Below, in pieces: positions 58,745 through 64,000 of a stretch of 64,000 nt of DNA. The stretch is from positions 12,358,001-12,422,000 of the forward strand of contig NC_091668.1 of the NCBI RefSeq assembly GCF_042453785.1. The letters run 5' to 3'. A program made the translations under genes and the position numbers. This DNA comes from Malus domestica (taxonomy: Eukaryota; Streptophyta; Magnoliopsida; Rosales; Rosaceae). Each line of letters begins with the position of its first letter. The first letter of the stretch is position 1. The notes below the pieces were generated by a model, which saw nothing but the letters and a program-made list of their open reading frames with translations, did not search any database and was not told the origin of the DNA.

Positions 58745-58990
58745 AACAAGATTGCTTGCTCCAAAATTGAAGAGGCACCGCCCTCCGAATCTCGAGAGCC
58801 AGACTCCTAACATGATTACTTTCTCAAAAATCGAAGAGACACCGCTCTCCGAATCTCGAGAGTCAGACTCCCAATAGGATTGCTTTCTCAAAAATCGAAG
58901 AGGCACCGTTCTCCAAATCTCGAGAGCCAGATCCCCGATAGAATTGCTTGTTCAAAACCGAAGAGGCACCGCTTTCTCAACTTCGAGAGC
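58745..58990. repeat. tandem array, ~65-bp unit, about 4 copies
   Basis: Units contain tcaaaaatcgaagaggcacc, gctctccgaatctcgagag and ccagactccc. It is distinct from the array at 58040 but shares the cgaagaggcacc core. Confidence 0.85.
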
Positions 58991-60014
58991 TAGATCTCCT
59001 TGGATAAAGCTTGTTTGTAATCTTCACACGCAACATCAGCTTTCCAGATACCACAGACCATTTTTTCAAAGTACTCTGACACACGTGAAGCTGGCAGCTC
59101 CCACTACCGTGCTATGACCAAGCAGGGTAAAGGAATAGAATTACTACTTGTTAGGGAGACTCCTATATATGTCGACCTCCATCCTCAACGGACAGGTAGA
59201 CCTGCAAAAATGCTCAACCTTTCCTCATATCTGAGAGGGCACTCTCAACGAAGCCTATCGAAATACTCAGCTTTCTTTCCCCTCGATAATACCTCTGCAA
59301 ACAAGCTACACCAGAGCAAGAATATCTCATATCATCAGGGTTAAAAGCAAGAGTATCTCATATCATGCTTTTTCCCTGTCTTTTCCTTTGACTTGTTCTT
59401 AACTGCAAAACAAGGAGAAAGAGAGCAATCAATCAGCACTTGGAATTAAGCTTCCAGTCAGGAACTGACTGCCTGGAACCCCTTACCTGATTACTTACCT
59501 GGCATTGCTCTCGAGTACTCATATTCGACATCTTATGCTTCTAGAGAAGATATCACATCTGCCTGAGGAACAGATAGGGAAAGTGAGAAGGATACAAGGA
59601 AGCATGTGGAGACAAGTGTAACAGAACACGTGCCGATACATCCACTACTTTGTCAACAGCAAAAGTATCCCATATCAGCAAGGTCGAATGTACTCTAGAT
59701 TTGATGGACTTGTTTTGACCCTCAAATTCTTCAGTCGGCCTTATACTCTGGAGGAAACCAGAAAACCCTCCAGCCCAGTTCAAGAATAAGCTTGTGGAAA
59801 GTTACTTCTTCAAAAGCAAAAGTATCTCATATCATCTATTCTCCTTTTTCTTCTCTTTATCCTTCATGCTGCCTGCAAGATAGGGAGAATGAGAACAATC
59901 AGCCGGAACTCGAAATCAAACTTCTGATCTGGGACTGATTGCTTGGAGCTCTGATTGCTTACCTTGTCTGTCACCTCTTTCAGCAGATCCCTAACTCGGC
60001 GACTTGGGGGACTC

Positions 60015-60518
60015 TTACTACATGGTTTGTATCGTGCTTGACCAAGCCTGAAACTACAAGTAAGCTTCAAGTGAAATTGATACATTACCTTGTGCATCTC
60101 CACCAGTTAAAGATACTATCCTTGGATGGAGGAAAAGTACTTTCAGAGAAGATGCCACATCTACCTATGAGACAGATAAGGCAAGTGAAGACGATACCAC
60201 ACTTCGGTACTTAGAAGTTTCGTGATTACGAGATCATTCTCCCACAACATTTCCTAATGTCATTTGTACTAAATCATTCACTTGTACTCACTAAAGGAGA
60301 GCTTGAACCTATGTACTTGTATAAACCCTTCACAATTAATGAGAACTCCTCTACTCCGTGGACGTAGCCAATCTGGGTGAACCACGTACATCTTGTGCTT
60401 GCTTTCCTGTCTCTATCCATTTACATACTTATCCACACTAATGACCGGAGCAATCTAGGGAAGATCACAAACTTAATACTTTCTGTTGTACCAAAGTCCT
60501 CACTGATTTTGTGCATCA
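60015..60518 (+). mobile_element. 3' LTR of the Gypsy element (start approximate)
   Basis: Follows the polypurine tract and ends ttttgtgcatca. It carries ggacgtagcc and gtgaaccacgtacatcttgt, shared with the other Gypsy LTRs of the window. Confidence 0.6.
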
Positions 60519-60520
60519 AC

Positions 60521-61270
60521 AATCCTTAAGTCCTTACCTTTTTGCGTTGGTAATGGATGAGTTAACAGGACATATTCAAGATGATATTCCTTGGTGTATG
60601 CTTTTTGCAAACGATATAGTGTTGATAGATGAAACTCAGGAAGGGTAAATGCGAAGCTTAACCTTTGGAGAGAAGTGTTGGAATCTAAAGGTCTTCGCCT
60701 AAGCCGATCAAAGACAGAATATATGGAGTGCAAGTTCAATGCAAATGGAGGCCAAAATGAGTTAGGGGTGAGGATCGGAGATCAAGAAATACCAAAGAGC
60801 GACCGTTTTCCATACCTAGGATCTATCTTGCAAAAGAACGGAGAATTAGATGGAGATCTCAACCATAGAATACAAGCTGGATGGATAAAGTGGAAGAGTG
60901 TATCCGGCGTGTTGTGTGACCGTTGTAGGCCACTGAAGCTCAAGGGAAAATTTTATAGGACGGCAATAAGGCCGGCGATGCTGTATGACACAGAATGTTG
61001 GGCGGTGAAGCATCAACACGTACACAAAATGGGTTTGGACATGTGCAAAGAAGGCCTACTGACGCTCCGATTTGAAAATGTGACTACGGGATAGAGGTTC
61101 AGGGCCGAAGAGGTAGAGGAAGACCTAAGAAAACTTTGGAAGAGACCCTAAGAAAAGACTTAGGGTAATTGGATCTAACGGAGGACATGACACAAAACCG
61201 AGCACAATGGCGTTCTAGGATTCATATAGCCGACCCCACTTAGGGGAAAAGGCTTTGTTGTTGTTGTTGT
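60521..61270 (+). mobile_element. second copy of the LINE 3' part, with true tail
   Basis: Matches 56117-56985 closely (ccttaagtccttaccttttt; gaaataccaaagagcga; ctcaagggaaaattttata) but lacks about 130 bases at 61034, with the two sides joining at a shared tttggacat. Unlike the first copy it reaches the (TTG)n tail and the target duplication. Confidence 0.9.
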
Positions 61271-61290
61271 TTATATAGATCAGGATCTAA
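61271..61290. repeat. LINE target-site duplication, right copy
   Basis: Identical to 53704-53723. Confidence 0.92.
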
Positions 61291-63112
61291 AAAGGCCAAC
61301 TCATCTATTGCTACTTTTCTTGCAGTACACAAAAACTTCAGCCTCATTCACTTGTCTTGAAAAATGGGCAATACTTGTACAGGCTGAGAAGCTATAAGTT
61401 TAAAAAGATAGTAACCAATTTTGACAAATGAGTTTCTTTGTAGGTATAAATAGGAAGTACAATTATAGATGTCCACTCACATTGATTTGTATGAGTTAAC
61501 CTTTAGGATGTTCAGGTCAATGAAAAAAAGTGAGAAAATAGTACTATTAAAGACGACCTTGTCTGTAGATCCCAAAAATAATAACAAATATAAAACAAAC
61601 ATGAATAAAATATCAGAGATAAGTAAATATATTCAATTTGACGATAGATGTTTAAAAGTGCGAGAAAAATTATAATCAATAGGTTTAAGAGTGTGGGAAA
61701 ATAATTTGAACTTGAATGGCTAAAAACGAAACACAAATCGCAGTAAATACATTGAAATAGTTGGTAACCAACAGATAAGAAACAAAACAAATACTTTGTC
61801 ATAAGGGATAGGAATGTAATACACCAAAATTACATAATGATAAAATACTGGAATAGTGTATAGCAACTAATGTAAGAAGATAATAAAATAAAAATAGAAA
61901 AAGTGGGTTTCAGTTAAATCAACTATCTAGATAAAGCTTGACTTTTAAACTTTTAAATACAATGATAATGGGCAAAGACATTGTGTGGACCGATAAAGAA
62001 GAAAAAGCTTTTGCAACATCTTCCCACAACGTAATAGACAACTCCTCTTTTCTGTACAGCAAACAAATAAACAACAAAGATTAATTTTTTTTTCCCATCG
62101 TAACAAATGAAATGTTGTTAATAATTTTGAACTGCAATATTGAGACAAAAGAATAACCTGGTATTCTCAATGGTCATATCAAACCTCTGGGCTATTCTTT
62201 GATTAATTTGTTTTGGTTCCAACCAAGTGATGGACCGTAGTCAGATGACCAATTACATCTTACAATTTGAAAAGTTAACACAAAAACTATGTCAGAACTT
62301 ATTTCATTTAAAAAAAGAACATAAATGTTTTTAGTTGATGCACACGTAGACAGATAGATATATATGTTTTAATATTACTTGTAAGAATATCATTTCTATT
62401 CAGACGCGGATAAAGCATGTTAAAATCTAGCAGGAAAAACCGATGTCACCGAATGGGCGGAAAGACAACAGATAGAATTATAAGCATTGTTTTAGAAGTG
62501 AATATAAGTTGGGTATCATGTGGCACGACTTTATACTGCCCTCTGATCTTGATCGTTCGAAAATTTATGACTTCGTAGCAATCACCAGCCTGAATCTTTG
62601 AGGCAACGACTTCATAATCAATGTCTGATGGAGAAGCTTCAACCGCATTGTTCTTCACAATTAATCACATCCAAGAAAAAAAATAGAATTAAAAAGGTAA
62701 TCAACAAAAAAAGGAAAAAAAAATTATATTTTGATACAGAGATTAAATTGGCACAATCAGTAAATAGATTCATTGAAAATATGTAAACCATCAGAAGGAA
62801 GATTTATAAAGCACTTTATACATGCATAAAAATGAAACAGAAAAGAAAATTATATAAACATAAATACAAATCAACAAATTAATAAACGAAAAGAAAACCA
62901 ATGACATAACTATTACTGTTAAAATTCCTAACTAAAATTATAAGACAATGATAACTGACTGTTTCATCAACTACGATACAGTGTAATGTCATGTATTTTT
63001 GAAGAGTTCCAGGAATGCTTGATTTCCATACCCTACACACACGAATCTTTATTTTGTTTGCTTTAGTGTAGGGACGTAATTAAGCAATAGGGGTGGCCTT
63101 CAAGGTTTCCAT

Positions 63113-64000
63113 TTAACCTGCTAAAAGTGAACATAAATTTTACAAACTTAAGAATCACCATAATACAAATTTGAAAACAAATACGAAAGAAAAGACTGAT
63201 TTGTTTAAAAAAAAAAAAAAAAGTGAACTTGGCTTATCAACCAAAGGATTTACCATTTAAATGCAGTTTGTTACAACATGAAGATGAACAAATTCAAAGA
63301 AACAAATGTAGCCGCAATTTGGATTTACATAAGATAAAACTTAGCAGAAATTGAAAAGTAAATACCTCAGACAACGATAACACCAATCTTAGGAGTTAAT
63401 TTAGTATGAAACCTATAGTTTGCAAACATTAGTAAAGCCAAATCCTCAGCTGATGTTTAAAGTGGAAAACACTTGAAAAACGAAACAAAAGTTCGATCAT
63501 CATTTAATGGAGAAAAAACCCGATAGAAGGACATAAATACACAACTAAAACAGTTGATCCATGCTACTTGTAAATAGGTGCATATATACTTTTCTTTCCC
63601 TTTGACACAAATATATTTGCAGCTATTTTTATGATCTAAACTACAATTTATAAAATATGAACATACAAATATTATATCTCCTAAAAAACATAATAACACC
63701 AATCATTTTTTTTTTGTACAAATAAGGTGATCATTGCGTTGAAACACACCATTTCTTCTGAGTTTCTTTTTTCTCATTTTGCCAACACTGATACCATTCA
63801 TTACTCACTCAAACAATAACCCACAACAACACCATATCTAAAGCAGTTCACAGGTTTTAAAATCAGTTTCTTACAAACAAATACAATGGTAAGCTTACCA
63901 TTACCAACCTCATTACCAATAAAAGACACATTATGTTAAGACACCAAATAAAAACTAAACACAACTCCACACATGATTTTCACAACATAGAAAAGCAAAA
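63113..64000. other. AT-rich sequence upstream of the RPA-like pseudogene
   Basis: No gene, tandem repeat or terminal inverted repeat is supported. It could hold the former promoter. Confidence 0.35.

Larger units (their letters stand above)
56986..60518 (+). mobile_element. 3' half of a Gypsy (Tat-like) element
   Basis: Non-coding on the plus strand. It contains an antisense ORF, two short-unit tandem arrays, a polypurine tract gacttgggggactc (60001-60014) and a 3' LTR ending GTGCATCA at 60518 with gtgaaccacgtacatcttgtgc inside. The LTR is related to those at 6380 and 10463. The 5' half is missing. Confidence 0.7.
53724..61270 (+). mobile_element. RTE-type LINE insertion with nested Gypsy debris
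   Basis: Bounded by 20-bp target duplications and ending in ggggaaaaggctttgttgttg, a TTG-repeat tail typical of plant RTE-type LINEs. The 5' end near 53750 reads catggccggtcccaagcccgggtaaa. LINE body lies at 53724-56985 and its 3' part again at 60521-61270, with Gypsy material between. Confidence 0.88.
52879..63112 (-). pseudogene. replication protein A 70-kDa subunit-like gene, split by a LINE
   Basis: Single-stranded-DNA-binding protein gene in decayed form. From ATG 63112, exon 1 (63112-62960) gives METLKATPIA, a TAA, then LRPYTKANKIKIRVCRVW. Exon 2 (62652-62450) gives IQAGDCYEVINFRTIKIRGQ, an OB fold of the DUF223 type. Further exon pieces follow near 62260-62154 (shifted frame, QRIAQRFDMTIENT) and 62057-61965 (ELSITLWEDVAKAF). 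The exon near 61380-61271, with VAIDELAFLDPDLYK, is broken by the LINE. Left of it, 53598-53413 carries the Cys-rich element (YNWWCNVCPNCVKQM...ICQKH), and 53230-52879 the last OB part (EISALIIGKSGEKLFGLPC, then TAG, then NEFLRLIGQKKIFHLRFGNR). RPA1-like genes are also carried by Helitrons, so origin as host gene or transposon passenger is open. Confidence 0.8.

Noticed and set aside
1-64000. A single new multi-gene system
   Set aside because: The intact genes belong to unrelated cellular roles and do not form a cluster; interest lies in separate rearrangements and captured sequences.

Overview
The window is plant nuclear DNA. The genes have GT-AG introns and plant-type products, and AT-rich intergenic space is packed with plant hAT, MULE, Copia, Gypsy, RTE LINE and MITE relics. 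Several repeat families look like ones I remember from apple/pear-type Rosaceae; that placement is from memory and not tested.

Layout. (1) 1-6132: right part of a hAT element, with a minus-strand transposase gene that runs off the left edge and carries a frameshift and a lost splice acceptor, behind a very repetitive 5' leader. (2) 6133-10818: nested LTR material. A Gypsy-type LTR is split by a 1.9-kb Copia-type solo LTR with a perfect 5-bp target duplication. A second copy of the same Gypsy LTR family, in opposite orientation, still has its primer-binding site, and directly behind it lies a decayed TIM23 gene. (3) 11470-17350: two ordinary plus-strand genes, a PAM2/CUE protein of the CID5/CID6 type and a class II DnaJ (HSP40). 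(4) 17829-22360: an endogenous pararetrovirus-like relic, then two tandem minus-strand longin (VAMP72-like) units whose SNARE/membrane end is replaced by an acidic exon. (5) 25690-25846: a possible fragment of a COV1-like gene. (6) 27512-34110: an intact minus-strand gene for a TFIIS-M plus SPOC protein. (7) 34263-37238: nested transposons, including a MULE-type element with 221-bp terminal inverted repeats and a 9-bp target duplication around a GA-rich minisatellite, and a solo LTR inside a MITE. (8) 40581-43558: an unassigned ORF, a broken BAHD fragment and an intact BAHD acyltransferase gene. (9) 44093-51855: MITEs, a Copia pol relic and a decayed Gypsy element. (10) 52879-63112: a decayed replication protein A large-subunit-like gene split by a 7.5-kb LINE insertion with a 20-bp target duplication; the LINE holds Gypsy debris with an antisense ORF.

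The likely working host genes are the CID-like, DnaJ, TFIIS-M/SPOC and BAHD genes, perhaps also the first longin unit. They look unrelated in pathway. Exon boundaries were set by eye from GT/AG sites, reading phase and remembered protein families. No alignment, transcript or database search could be run.
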